DNA of 64,000 nucleotides from Streptomyces hilarionis (GCF_024539675.1 NZ_JAHHIT010000042.1:41938-105937); one strand, 5' to 3'. Positions 45,993 through 55,053 are shown, counted from the first letter of the stretch. Notes: generated by a model not told the origin, from the sequence alone. Numbers and translations: made by a program.

Positions 45993-46403
45993 TCAGCGGG
46001 TGTCCGCGGCGAGCGCGGCGAGCGTCTCGCGCACCGCGGGCACGTCCTGGTCGAGCCACTCGACGTCCCAGACCTCGTCCGGGGCGAGCCAGCGCAGCGC
46101 GTCGTGGTCCTCGAGCGGTCGGGGCGCGGCCGAGCCGGGACGGAGCCGGGCCGTCCACACCTGGAGGACGTAGGGCGGCCTCAGGGGCCACTCCCCCGGA
46201 ACCCGCCCCACGGTCTCGGCGTCTACGCCGAGTTCCTCGCGCAGTTCGCGCACGAGCGCCGCCTCGGGCCTCTCCCCGGGCTCGACCTTTCCGCCGGGCA
46301 GTTCCCAGCGCCCGGCGAGCTCCGGGGGCGCGCTGCGGCGGGCGGCGAGCAGGCGGCCGGCGTCGAGCAGGGCCGCTCCCACCACCACGATCCGTTCCGT
46401 CAT
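45993..46403 (-). CDS. Nudix hydrolase, MutT-like
   Basis: A 136-residue protein with a complete Nudix box, GGKVEPGERPEAALVREL followed by REELGV. It begins MTERIVVVGAALLDAGRLLA and ends in the typical LRWLAPDEVWDVEW segment. The layout matches 8-oxo-dGTP/CTP pyrophosphatases that clean the nucleotide pool, though the precise substrate cannot be read from sequence. It starts at ATG 46403, 23 bp downstream of the SPOR-like gene, so the two may be co-transcribed. Confidence 0.9.
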   Translation of the reverse strand: MTERIVVVGAALLDAGRLLAARRSAPPELAGRWELPGGKVEPGERPEAALVRELREELGVDAETVGRVPGEWPLRPPYVLQVWTARLRPGSAAPRPLEDHDALRWLAPDEVWDVEWLDQDVPAVRETLAALAADTR

Positions 46404-46426
46404 GCGGCGGAGCCTACGGGACGGGG

Positions 46427-46696
46427 TCAGTTCAGCGTGCCGTCCCCGTTCTGCGCCTGGGCCTGGGCCGGATGCTGCGGCTGGGGGTGGTGGGAGGCCT
46501 GGGGGTGGCGCTGCGGCTGCCCCTGGGCCTGGCCGACCCGCTCGACCCAGTAGAGCTGTTTGTGCCCGCGGCCGTCGAGGCTGTCCGCGGTCTCCTGGGC
46601 CTCGGCCCGGGTCGCGTACCTGCCCACGCGGTAGCGGTTGCCGTTGTCGTCCTGCCGTATGACGAGCCAGGGCAAGGAGGTGGTGCTGTCGTTCAT
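46427..46696 (-). CDS. Small SPOR-like protein
   Basis: An 89-residue protein. Residues 1-52 have the pattern annotated as SPOR-domain-like in Streptomyces: LPWLVIRQDDNGNRYRVGRY, then ATRAEAQETADSLDG. The tail from about residue 55 is Gln/His/Pro-rich with QAQGQ and PQPQHPAQAQAQ runs. There is no signal peptide, so it is probably cytoplasmic and the peptidoglycan-binding role of true SPOR domains may not apply. ATG 46696 lies 23 bp before the Nudix gene. Confidence 0.7.
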   Translation of the reverse strand: MNDSTTSLPWLVIRQDDNGNRYRVGRYATRAEAQETADSLDGRGHKQLYWVERVGQAQGQPQRHPQASHHPQPQHPAQAQAQNGDGTLN

Positions 46697-47208
46697 CGCG
46701 CCCTCCGCCCCCTTCCCGTCCCGGCCCGGCCGGATCCCGTCCGCGGCGCGCCGCGCGCTCCGCCTGCCAAGGAAACCGCAATCCGCATATGCCCGAGCGT
46801 ACGCCTTACCTTTACGCACCGAACACGGCTTTGCACAAAGAGGTACGCAACCAGCCAAGACGCAGGGGGCGCACGAGACCGAACGCGCCGTGCGTGCGCC
46901 GCAACGGGTCCGGTCGGCGCGGTTCCGGGCGCATACCGGTCGACCTGCGGGATTGAGCGGAAACGACCGGATTCCGACGGCGCGCGAGCCGCTCTCCGGC
47001 AGGCGAGTTCCGGGGGCAACTGCCGGAAGGGTGTGCGCCGCCCGGCCGGATGCGCTACGGCCCCGGGACGCCCGCACGCCTCCCCCGCTCCACCCGCCCC
47101 GCCGGACCCGGGCGCCCGCTCCCCGGGACGAAGGGCCGCGCGCGGCGGCGACGGGCCGCGGGCGGACGACGGACCGCCGGTGGACGACGGACCGCTCGCC
47201 CCGGGCGG
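46697..47208. other. 512-bp intergenic region
   Basis: The region lies between the SPOR-like gene start and the GntR gene stop. The 46780-46860 stretch is lower in GC (CCTTACCTTTACGCACC, CTTTGCACAAAGAGG) and is probably the promoter of the SPOR/Nudix pair; TTTGTGCAAAG is a short palindrome within it. The rest is GC-rich with no coding signal on either strand. Confidence 0.4.
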
Positions 47209-47961
47209 CTACTTCACCGGCAGGTGGTACGCGACCCGGTAGCGGTCGGCCGGGATCACCACGTCGGCCGTCTCGACCGGACGGCCCGAGGCGTAGTACG
47301 TGCGCTGCACGACCAGCACCACGTGCCCGGGGACGCCGCCGAGGGTCAGGAGTTCCTCCGCCAGGCCGGGGCGGGCCCCCACCTCCTCCGTGACGTTGTC
47401 GACGATGACGTCGATGGCCCGCATCCGCTCGACGACGCCCATGCCGCCCAACGGGCCCTCCTCGGGGAGCATCACCGGGGTGCGGCCGGTGACCGCGAGG
47501 GGCTCCCAGGAGGTGGAGAGCATCATGGCCTCGCCGGCCTCCCTGAAGACGTACTTCGTGCGCATGACCCGGTCGCCGGGTTTGATGCCGAGCCGCTCCG
47601 CGACGGCGACGCCCGCCTCGACCTGCTCGCTGCTGGACTCCCACGTCCCCCGGGTGTGCGCGTCGGCCTGCTCCTGGCGGAAGGGCGTCGCCCCGCTCAC
47701 CGGGCGGTAGCCGGAGCGGGCGATCCGGCGGGGCACGGGCCGCTCGCGCACGTAGGTCCCCGAACCGGAGCGGCCCTCGACCAGCCCCTCGGCCATCAGC
47801 ACCTTGCGGGCCTCCAGGGCCACGGTGTCCGAGACGCCGTACTCCTCGCGGATTCTCGCCTGGGACGGCAGGCGGGTGTGCGGTGGCAGCGACCCGTCGG
47901 CGATCTTCTTGCGGAGATCACCCGCGACACGCAGATACGCCGGCTGCTCACCGAATGTCAC
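47209..47961 (-). CDS. GntR-family regulator, HutC/UTRA subfamily
   Basis: A 250-residue regulator. The winged helix-turn-helix (about 5-75) has YLRVAGDLRKKIADGSLPPH and the recognition region YGVSDTVALEARKVL. The C-terminal UTRA ligand-binding domain (about 95-245) contains VMRTKYVFREAGEAMMLST and VVQRTYYASGRPVETADVVI. The effector is unknown; related proteins sense sugars, amino acids or urocanate. No catabolic genes lie next to it. The sequence just upstream (47970-48000, TTGTACAGACAGCTACAG) may be its own operator. Confidence 0.88.
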   Translation of the reverse strand: MTFGEQPAYLRVAGDLRKKIADGSLPPHTRLPSQARIREEYGVSDTVALEARKVLMAEGLVEGRSGSGTYVRERPVPRRIARSGYRPVSGATPFRQEQADAHTRGTWESSSEQVEAGVAVAERLGIKPGDRVMRTKYVFREAGEAMMLSTSWEPLAVTGRTPVMLPEEGPLGGMGVVERMRAIDVIVDNVTEEVGARPGLAEELLTLGGVPGHVVLVVQRTYYASGRPVETADVVIPADRYRVAYHLPVK

Positions 47962-48108
47962 TGGCCACTCCCATCAGGTTGTACAGACAGCTACAGCCTG
48001 GCAACCGTGGGTTGGGCCGTGCAAGCAAAGGCCAGGGAATCACTCGATGTGATGACATCTGCTCGCGAAACGCTTTACCCAGGCACTTTCTCCCCGCTGT
48101 CGACGTGA

Positions 48109-49440
48109 TCACACATCGAGGTCGCTCTCACCGTCGCTCCCGCCCGCCCCGCCGGCCCCGCTGTCGGAGCCCTCGTCGTAGGCGGGCGGCGTGGTGGCCA
48201 GGCCCAAAGCCTCGCGTGCGGTGACGGTCGAGCGGCCGTCCACGTAGCCGTAGGCCCTCTCGTAGTGCGCGGAGAAGCCGTCGGCGTCGGTGGCCTTCGC
48301 CGCCGCCGCCCACTCCCGGCTCGCCGTCCGCAGGTCCTTCGCCAGGGCGGCGACGGGCCCGCCGGCCTTGGCGGACCAGGTGCGGGCCCCCAGCGCGGCC
48401 GCCTGCCGCTCGGTGGCCTCCCCGGCCTCCCCGGCCCACGTCCGCTCGGCGGCCCGGTCCTCGCCGGCGGAGGACTCCGGCTCCTGTCCGAGGACCTCGT
48501 CGACGGCGGCCATCGCCTTGAGGAAGGCCAGTTGGTCGGCGTCGAGGGTGGTCTCGTCGGCGCGGAGCGAGCCGGTCAGGGCGCCCTTGTCGTCCACGGG
48601 GCCGAACACGCAGGTGATCTCCCGGTCGCCGGCCCTCCAGCTCTGTGGGGTGGGCGTGAGGTAGTAGACGTCCACGTCGTCGGTGAGCGCCCACGGGTCC
48701 ATCGCGTAGGCGTCCTGGAGCCGGAAGCAGGTGTCGTCGGCCTGCCGCGTGACGCGGTCGTCGCCCGGGAAGCCGCTGCCCGACAGCGGGACGGTCGCGA
48801 AGACCTCGGCGTCGTGCTCGCCCGAGCACGGCACCTCGTCGACGTCGTAGACCTCCTCGTCGAAGGTGTCGCCCGGCATGTCGAAGCAGTCGCCCTTGGC
48901 GAGCGAGAAACCGGAGCGCGCGCTCGCGCCGTCCTTGAACCCCTGCCAGAAGTCGGACGCGCCGCCTGTGGCCAGGGCGAGCACCCACAGCGCGAGGCCG
49001 ACGGAGGACAGGATCGCGCCCGCGACCGCCATCCCCTTGCCGCGCTCGCCCCGCTTCCTGATCTGCGTCAGCGCGACGGCCGCGAGGACCAGACCGACGG
49101 CCGGCAGGAAGCAGAGGATGCCGAGCACGAGGGCGGCGACCGCCAGGCCGTTGACCGCCGGAGGCCGCCCGTAAGGGTTGTACCCCTGCCCCCAGACCGG
49201 GTAGGGCGTCGCGCCTGGGTGGGGAGCCTGCGGGTACGGGCCCGGGTACCCGGGAGCGCCCTGGTGCCCCTGCGGGCCGTACGGCCCCGGTGCGTACGGG
49301 GCGGGGCCGTACGGCCCGTGCGCGTGCGGGTCCTTCGGCGGTGCGAACGGGTCCTGCGGGTACGGGCTCGGCGGCTGCGGGGGCCGGTACGGGTCCTGGG
49401 GCTGGTGGGGCCCTGGCGGCGGAGGTATGGACACGAGCAC
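48109..49440 (-). CDS. DUF4190 and septum-formation-domain membrane protein
   Basis: A 443-residue protein. Residues 1-95 are Pro/Tyr/Gly-rich (repeats of GPYGP and PYAPGPYGP). Two membrane helices follow (GLAVAALVLGILCFLPAVGL and GAILSSVGLALWVLALATG), as in DUF4190 proteins. The extracytoplasmic part resembles the septum formation domain, with paired cysteines in KGDCFDMPG, VPCSGEHDAEVFATV, DTCFRL and REITCVFGP. A helical C-terminal tail is acidic. GTG 49440 is used; GTG 49434 is an alternative start. The function is inferred only from the domain name. Confidence 0.8.
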   Translation of the reverse strand: MLVSIPPPPGPHQPQDPYRPPQPPSPYPQDPFAPPKDPHAHGPYGPAPYAPGPYGPQGHQGAPGYPGPYPQAPHPGATPYPVWGQGYNPYGRPPAVNGLAVAALVLGILCFLPAVGLVLAAVALTQIRKRGERGKGMAVAGAILSSVGLALWVLALATGGASDFWQGFKDGASARSGFSLAKGDCFDMPGDTFDEEVYDVDEVPCSGEHDAEVFATVPLSGSGFPGDDRVTRQADDTCFRLQDAYAMDPWALTDDVDVYYLTPTPQSWRAGDREITCVFGPVDDKGALTGSLRADETTLDADQLAFLKAMAAVDEVLGQEPESSAGEDRAAERTWAGEAGEATERQAAALGARTWSAKAGGPVAALAKDLRTASREWAAAAKATDADGFSAHYERAYGYVDGRSTVTAREALGLATTPPAYDEGSDSGAGGAGGSDGESDLDV

Positions 49441-49911
49441 CGTGCTCCTGGTTCTGGCAAGGGGATCGAAAGGGTTCGGGGCGGTCGCAGGGCGGTCCGG
49501 TCGGTGACGCGGGCGGGGCGGGGCGTCGCGCGGAGGGCCGCTCGGCGGGCTGCTCCCGCGGGGCGGCCGATCATGCGCTCCGGTCAGTCTGGCAGGGGTT
49601 TCGCCCGTCGGATCCGAACCGGCGTGCGACGACCGCGCACCGCCCCCGGCGGCCGGGCGGCCGAGGGGCCGGGCTGTCGCGTGGCGGGCTGCCGGGCCCT
49701 CTCGTGCCCGGCTCTCGCCCGCCGGGCTGCCGGTGCCCGGCCGGCCCGGTCGGGGGCGGCGGCCTAGAGGCGGTGGGAGGGCTCGGGAGCGTCCCGGGGG
49801 CGGAGGGCCAGTCTGGTCTGCTCCTCCTCGACGATGCGGCGGGCGAGACCGTCGTCGGAGACGTCGACCGCGTCCGGGCTCGCCTCCGCGGTGTCACTGC
49901 GCCGGGCGTAG
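49441..49911. other. Intergenic region with a possible truncated minus-strand reading frame
   Basis: Nothing clear is encoded at 49441-49763. A minus-strand frame at about 49764-49920 reads NRLFDAYARRSDTAEASPDA and then GLARRIVEEEQTRLALRPRD before a stop. It has protein-like composition but no start; upstream it runs antisense to the decayed PIN gene. It may be the tail of a gene truncated by recombination. Confidence is low. Confidence 0.3.
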
Positions 49912-50106
49912 GCGTCGAACAGGCGGTTCTTGTTCCTCCTCCAGGTCCAGGACGTCACCCAGGCGGACAGCCTCACCGCGGTGCACCTGCTGAACGACGC
50001 CGGCGGCCTGCACGGCCACAAGAACGCCGTCGACTCTCTCGTCGCCGCGATGGCGCTCCGCTCCCCCGCACCCGTCCTTGTACTGACCTCGGATCGCGAC
50101 GACTGA
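49912..50106 (+). pseudogene. Remnant of a PIN-domain toxin gene
   Basis: The frame is open for 65 codons with no start codon and begins just after a stop. Its last part reads LLNDAGGLHGHKNAVDSLVA, then LVLTSDRDD and stop. This matches the C-terminal half of the intact PIN toxin at 50571-50984 (LLMNAGLHGHKYAIDAAVAE, then VVMLTSDIDD), including the catalytic Asp region. The N-terminal half with the first acidic residues is missing. It is a decayed VapC-like toxin and shows that this site has held more than one such module. Confidence 0.7.
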
Positions 50107-50423
50107 TCGAAACCGTGCGGTGATCGCGTACAGATCAAGGACGTCTGACACCTGCCGACATCATGGCGGGACAGCACTACACGGCTGGTGACGCTGCGGC
50201 GATTTCACGCGGGGTAATGCCTCTGGCCATTTCTGAAACCGGATGCACCGGGCGGGAAGCCGGTGGCCGATCATCTGGTCGGGGGCCGAAGCGGGTGTCG
50301 TACTCGTTGCTCCGCGCTCTTTCCGGTGTGGTCGGCCTTGAAGCAGCAGCGCAGAATCGATCGCCTCCCTCACTCCCGCCACGAGGTACGCCGCGTGGAG
50401 CACCGCACGGGAGCCCTCGTCTC
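50107..50423. other. Intergenic, no gene recognised
   Basis: This stretch separates the PIN remnant from repeat copy A. It is less GC-rich than the flanking genes and has no frame with coding bias or recognisable motif. It may be debris of a former cassette. Confidence 0.35.
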
Positions 50424-50531
50424 CAGCACCATCCCCGCACGGAAAAACGCCAAGGGCCCGGCCCCGAAGAGCCGGACCCTCTCTGACCTGCATGTTCGCC
50501 AGATCAGCGACATGGTGTTGAGTCACTCACT
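50424..50531. repeat. Repeat copy A of the toxin-antitoxin island
   Basis: A 108-bp direct repeat of 51414-51521, exactly 990 bp apart, with five mismatches. 50437-50518 (82 bp) is identical to the second copy. It contains a hairpin (AGGGCCCGGC at 50453 and GCCGGACCCT at 50471) followed by CTGACCTGC. It lies 39 bp beyond the PIN toxin stop and can terminate that operon. Confidence 0.85.
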
Positions 50532-50570
50532 GACCCATCGCCAAAAGGCAGAAAACGGGCCAGGGGGAAA

Positions 50571-50984
50571 TCACACCGCCACGAGCCGGATCCGATCGCC
50601 GCACAGCTTGGCCATGTCGTCAATATCGGAAGTCAGCATGACCACGGGGCGGTGCTGTCGCAGCGCGACCTCGGCGACGGCCGCATCGATCGCGTACTTG
50701 TGTCCGTGCAACCCGGCATTCATCAGCAACTTCGAGGCCACCCTCGCCTCCTCGTCACCGACCGGGACGACCCGCAGCCCCGAAAGCACCCAGTCCAGGC
50801 GGGACTTGTTCGTACGGACGTGGACGACTTCGATGATGGTGAGCGCGCTGATCACGACTTCCATGCCGCGCGAGCGCGCCTCAGCGATCAGAGCCACCAC
50901 CTGCTCGTCGTCGGCGAGCAGCTGCGAGAGCCCCTCACTGTCGAGGACCAGCGTCCCCTCGTGACTCACCCTGCGGCGGGCCAC
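50571..50984 (-). CDS. PIN-domain ribonuclease toxin (VapC-like)
   Basis: A 137-residue PIN-domain protein. Acidic metal-binding residues are visible in LVLDSEGLSQLL (N-terminal Asp), ALTIIEVVHVR (Glu), HGHKYAIDAAVAE (Asp) and MLTSDIDD (C-terminal Asp), so the active site looks complete. Such toxins cleave RNA and are held inactive by the antitoxin encoded just before. The GTG at 50984 has AGGAGG four bases upstream and overlaps the antitoxin gene by 19 bp; another GTG at 50969 overlaps the stop as GTGA. It is flanked by repeat copies A and B. Confidence 0.85.
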   Translation of the reverse strand: MARRRVSHEGTLVLDSEGLSQLLADDEQVVALIAEARSRGMEVVISALTIIEVVHVRTNKSRLDWVLSGLRVVPVGDEEARVASKLLMNAGLHGHKYAIDAAVAEVALRQHRPVVMLTSDIDDMAKLCGDRIRLVAV

Positions 50985-51250
50985 TCAGCCTCCTCGGCGA
51001 ACACCTCGTCGAAGACCTGCCGCGCCCGCTGACGAGCCGGCTCGGAGACCGGCCCCTTGCGACTCTCGTAGTCCGCCAGGTACTCGTCCAGGACCTGCCC
51101 ACGCAGCTCACGCTCGACCGCCTCGGCGATGAACGCAGAGAACTCCCGCTTGCCCACGCGCGCCCGAATCGCCTCCGCGGTCCCCTCCGGCAGCGACAGG
51201 CTCACCCGCGTCGCCGGTCCCTCCCCAATGCCGTACGTCGTCTCACCCAT
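50966..51250 (-). CDS. Ribbon-helix-helix-type antitoxin of the PIN toxin
   Basis: A 94-residue protein. Residues 12-55 (TRVSLSLPEGTAEAIRARVG, then FSAFIAEAVERELRGQ) fit a short ribbon-helix-helix DNA-binding domain. The rest is an acidic helix rich in Arg and Glu, which would wrap the toxin. It should bind its own promoter and neutralise the PIN toxin, whose gene overlaps it. ATG 51250 has no ribosome-binding site (GACACACTCGGGCTATG), suggesting leaderless translation. It is small but is supported by the classic antitoxin-first overlapping order. Confidence 0.82.
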   Translation of the reverse strand: MGETTYGIGEGPATRVSLSLPEGTAEAIRARVGKREFSAFIAEAVERELRGQVLDEYLADYESRKGPVSEPARQRARQVFDEVFAEEAEWPAAG

Positions 51251-51413
51251 AGCCCGAGTGTGTCAAACGAGTAGGAAAAGCGCGAGCGCCACGGATCGCA
51301 TCCGCACGGGCCCCGGAGTCGTGAAGTAGCCGCACGGATGGAGCACCACCCGCCTGCCTGTCGCATCGGGAGATCACTGCCCGAAATCCAGCACGTGCGT
51401 TCTCATCCCATCC
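51251..51413. promoter_or_regulatory. Promoter region of the PIN/RHH operon
   Basis: 163 bp between the antitoxin start and repeat copy B. On the minus strand CTTTTCCTACTCGTTTGACACACTC lies directly before the ATG, leaving no room for a ribosome-binding site; transcription probably starts at or near the ATG. The exact hexamers are uncertain. Confidence 0.4.
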
Positions 51414-51538
51414 CAGCACCATCGCAGCACGGAAAAACGCCAAGGGCCCGGCCCCGAAGAGCCGGACCCTCTCTGACCTGCATGTTCGCCAGATCAGCGA
51501 CATGGTGTCGAGCCACTCGCTACACGTTGAAGCGGAAC
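51414..51538. repeat. Repeat copy B joined to an 18-bp copy of the ychF 3' end
   Basis: 51414-51521 repeats copy A. Immediately after it, 51521-51538 (TACACGTTGAAGCGGAAC) is identical to 52349-52366, the last codons of ychF. Copy A diverges from B exactly where this tail begins. The layout hairpin, CTGACCTGC, then ychF tail is the same as at the real ychF 3' end (52269-52366), so this looks like a second attachment-type site or the scar of an earlier insertion. Confidence 0.75.
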
Positions 51539-51586
51539 GTTCAGCTCAGAGCTCCGGCCTGCGCAAACACGGTTCCGGAAGTGGCT

Positions 51587-51640
51587 ATCCAGCACCTATC
51601 CAGCACGGTGCGAGTTCATCCAGCACATCCAGCACCACGG
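51587..51640. repeat. ATCCAGCAC repeat cluster
   Basis: ATCCAGCACCTATCCAGCACGG at 51587-51608 recurs at 52239-52260 with one change (CCC for CCT). Weaker versions begin copies A (50424) and B (51414). Two further ATCCAGCAC units follow at 51617-51634. The repeats occur only in the gaps between modules of this island. Confidence 0.7.
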
Positions 51641-51654
51641 CGCCCGGCAAGGTG

Positions 51655-51688
51655 GTGTACACATGGCACACTCGGTACGCTTGAGCGC
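51655..51688 (+). promoter_or_regulatory. Promoter/operator of the Phd-RelE operon
   Basis: GTGTACAC (51655-51662) is a perfect 8-bp palindrome, a likely site for the antitoxin. TACGCT at 51676-51681 is a good -10 hexamer seven bases before the ATG at 51689, which has no ribosome-binding site. The message is therefore probably leaderless and autoregulated. Confidence 0.5.
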
Positions 51689-51958
51689 ATGACGCAGCCG
51701 CTGCCCATAGAGTCCATCCGCGACGTGCGCGCACACCTGGCTGAGGTTGTAGAGCGCGCGGATCGCGACGACGTACCCACAGTGATCACGCGCCGAGGCA
51801 AGGAAGTCGCCGCCGTGGTCTCCATCGAGGTGCTGCGCAAGTACCAGGAGTGGGAAGAGCGCGAGATCAACCGGATCATCGACGAGCGCATGGCCAACCC
51901 GGCACCTGGCATCCCGATCGAGGACATCATGAGGGAGACGCTGGCGCGCGGTGAGTGA
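51689..51958 (+). CDS. Phd/YefM-family antitoxin
   Basis: An 89-residue antitoxin. The N-terminal half has the Phd/YefM fold (IESIRDVRAHLAEVVERA, PTVITRRGKEVAAVVSIEVL) for dimerisation and operator binding. The C-terminal half is an acidic helix (EEREINRIIDERMANPAPG) that should block the toxin. Its stop lies inside the toxin gene, an 8-bp overlap. It sits between repeat copy B and the ychF 3' end. Confidence 0.9.
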   Translation: MTQPLPIESIRDVRAHLAEVVERADRDDVPTVITRRGKEVAAVVSIEVLRKYQEWEEREINRIIDERMANPAPGIPIEDIMRETLARGE

Positions 51959-52214
51959 GTACCGAACCGTCTTCCGGCCAGAGGCGCAGGCCGAGCTTCG
52001 GAAGATCCCGCGCGACATGGCGCTGCGCATCCTGGCCAAGCTGACCGAGCTGGAGAGCGACCCTCTCGGCTTCAACACCACCGCGCTCGTGTCGCAGCCG
52101 GAACGCCGTCGGCTGCGGGTCGGCGACTACCGCGTCGTCTACACGATCGACAACGGGGAGCTCGTGGTGTGGGTCGTGCACGTCGGGCATCGCTCCACCG
52201 TTTACGACACCTGA
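51951..52214 (+). CDS. RelE-family mRNA interferase toxin
   Basis: An 87-residue ParE/RelE-fold toxin. It contains FRPEAQAELRKIPRDMALRI, the core LRVGDYRVVYTIDNGELVVW and the C-terminal VHVGHRSTVYD. The basic and His residues (R in RRLRVGDYR, H and R in VGHR) match those of the RelE active site. It should cleave mRNA on the ribosome when not bound by antitoxin. The GTG at 51951 overlaps the antitoxin gene. The intact length and overlapping order indicate a functional pair. Confidence 0.92.
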   Translation: MSEYRTVFRPEAQAELRKIPRDMALRILAKLTELESDPLGFNTTALVSQPERRRLRVGDYRVVYTIDNGELVVWVVHVGHRSTVYDT

Positions 52215-52238
52215 CGCCAGCTGATCAAACGTCAGAAT

Positions 52239-52260
52239 ATCCAGCACCCATCCAGCACGG
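52239..52260. repeat. ATCCAGCACCCATCCAGCACGG repeat next to the ychF terminator
   Basis: This 22-bp element matches 51587-51608 at 21 positions. It begins 25 bp after the RelE stop and is followed by the hairpin shared by relE and ychF, in the same order as in copies A and B (CAGCAC element, then hairpin, then CTGACCTGC). Confidence 0.7.
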
Positions 52261-52268
52261 TGACGGCG

Positions 52269-52300
52269 AAGGGGTCGACCCCCCGAGGAGTCGACCCCTT
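52269..52300. terminator. Bidirectional terminator between relE and ychF
   Basis: 11-bp arms AAGGGGTCGAC and GTCGACCCCTT with a 10-base loop lie 55 bp after the RelE stop and 48 bp after the ychF stop. It is followed by CTGACCTGC, as in repeat copies A and B. Confidence 0.75.
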
Positions 52301-52347
52301 CTGACCTGCCCGCTTGACGGATTATCTAGCGTGCAGTAACTGTTCGA

Positions 52348-53436
<1,089 letters not shown>

Positions 53437-53633
53437 GTTGCGACTTCCCGTGGTGAGAGGGCCGTAGGGCCCGTTCCCGGAGTGAGAGGGCCAGGGGCCA
53501 GAGGGCTGGCCGATCCACCAGTTTACGGCGTGGCCGGCCCCGGTCCGGCGGCCCTGTCGAACGGATGGCCAGGCATCGCCGCACGGCGTGTCCGACACCC
53601 GATTCAGCACATAAACCGACCTAAGTTGGTCCG

Positions 53634-54215
53634 GTGGAGCAACACAGGACGCGCCCCCCGAAGCAAGGAATCCGACCCGGCGGGCAGGAGCCGCCGCCTC
53701 AGGCCGACCGCGAGAGAATCCGCAGATCGCCCCGCCCCTCCGGCCGGCCCGCCCGCCCCCTCGGGCAGCGGCCGGTCCCGGCGGCGACGGGCCGGCCGGC
53801 CGTGCCGGGCGCGGTGCGGCGGCTGCCCGGCCCGCGGCTCACCGGTCTGGGCGGCGGTCTGTTCAGCGGGGCGCTGATGTTCGTGCTCGGGTACCTGGAC
53901 CAGGTGCTGTTCGGGGCCTCGCTGACGGTGTACAGCGTGCTGTTCCTGCTGGTGTGCGTGCTCACCGGCCTGTGGGTGCGCGGGGCCGAGCTGCTCGCCG
54001 CGCCCGTGGTCGCGCCGATCGCCTTCGCGTTCGGGCTGCTGCCCGTGGCCAGGAGCGGCGACGGGGCCGGGGAGCGCCTGGCGGGATTGGTGACGGCACT
54101 GGCCACGCAGGTGGGCTGGCTGTACGGGGGCACCCTGCTGGCCGGACTGACCGTCCTGGCCCGCGGCCTGCACCGCGCGACGGCCCGCCGCCGCGCGGCG
54201 TCGCCGCGCCGTTGA
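53634..54215 (+). CDS. DUF6542-like membrane protein
   Basis: A 193-residue protein. About 65 basic, Pro/Arg-rich residues precede four membrane segments (GGLFSGALMFVLGYLDQVLF, YSVLFLLVCVLTGLWV, LLAAPVVAPIAFAFGLLPVA, GWLYGGTLLAGLTVLA), and a basic tail closes the protein. The length and layout match the DUF6542 family found beside ychF/ppgK in Streptomyces. The start is a GTG at 53634 with a poor ribosome-binding site. The 197 bp shared with the divergent ychF contain both promoters. Function unknown. Confidence 0.75.
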   Translation: MEQHRTRPPKQGIRPGGQEPPPQADRERIRRSPRPSGRPARPLGQRPVPAATGRPAVPGAVRRLPGPRLTGLGGGLFSGALMFVLGYLDQVLFGASLTVYSVLFLLVCVLTGLWVRGAELLAAPVVAPIAFAFGLLPVARSGDGAGERLAGLVTALATQVGWLYGGTLLAGLTVLARGLHRATARRRAASPRR

Positions 54216-54277
54216 CCCCCTTCGGGGCCCGGCGCTCTTCCACCCGCGAACGAGAGGGGAAGCGCGCCGGGGTCCGT

Positions 54278-55024
54278 CTACTCCGGCTTGGCCGCTCGCA
54301 TCGCCGCGCCGACGATTCCCGCGTTGTTCTGGAGCTGGGCCGGCACGATCTCCGCCCGGATGCCCTCGATGAAGTGCAGGAACTTGTCGGCCTTGCGGCT
54401 GACGCCGCCGCCGACGATGAACAGCTCGGGCGAGAAGAGCATCTCGACGTGGGCCAGGTATTTCTGGACGCGGTGCGCCCAGTGCTCCCACGTCAGCTCG
54501 TGGTCCTCCCGGGCCTTGCTGCTGGCGCGCTTCTCCGCGTCGTGGCCGTGCAGTTCCAGGTGGCCGAGCTCGGTGTTGGGGACCAGGACGCCGTCGACGA
54601 AGAGGGCGCTGCCGATGCCGGTGCCGAACGTCAGCAGGATCACCGTGCCGCTGCGGTCGCGGCCGGCGCCGAAGGACATCTCGGCGACGCCCGCCGCGTC
54701 CGCGTCGTTGACCACGGTCACCGGCAGCCCGCCGAGCCGCTCGCTGAACAGGGCGCGCGCGTCGGTGTCGATCCAGCCCTTGTCGACGTTGGCGGCCGTG
54801 CGGACGGTGGATCCGCCGGTGACCACGCCGGGGAAGGTCAGGCCGACGGGCCCGGTCCAGCCGAAGTGCTCCACGACCTGCCGTACGCCGTCGGCGACGC
54901 CCTCGGGAGTCGCCGGTTGCGGGGTGAGGACTTTGTGGCGCTCCTGAGCCAGGTCGCCCCTGTCCAGGTCCACGGGAGCACCCTTGATCCCGGATCCGCC
55001 GATGTCCACGCCGAAGATCTGCAT
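54278..55024 (-). CDS. ppgK: Polyphosphate glucokinase
   Basis: A 248-residue ROK-family kinase that phosphorylates glucose with polyphosphate (and often ATP). The phosphate-binding loop is [14 protein letters not shown] at the N-terminus. The catalytic Asp is in [12 protein letters not shown], the adenosine/phosphate loop is [15 protein letters not shown], and [12 protein letters not shown] matches known PpgK proteins. Complete and typical in length. It is followed upstream on the same strand by ispH, 29 bp away, so the two may be co-transcribed. Confidence 0.95.
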   Translation of the reverse strand: MQIFGVDIGGSGIKGAPVDLDRGDLAQERHKVLTPQPATPEGVADGVRQVVEHFGWTGPVGLTFPGVVTGGSTVRTAANVDKGWIDTDARALFSERLGGLPVTVVNDADAAGVAEMSFGAGRDRSGTVILLTFGTGIGSALFVDGVLVPNTELGHLELHGHDAEKRASSKAREDHELTWEHWAHRVQKYLAHVEMLFSPELFIVGGGVSRKADKFLHFIEGIRAEIVPAQLQNNAGIVGAAMRAAKPE

Positions 55025-55053
55025 GGCCCTACGTTACGACGATCGACTGACAG

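Noticed and set aside
50424..51538. CRISPR or integron attC array reading of the repeats
   Set aside because: Spacing is about 1 kb with whole operons between copies, there are only two full copies, and no cas or integron-integrase gene is present.
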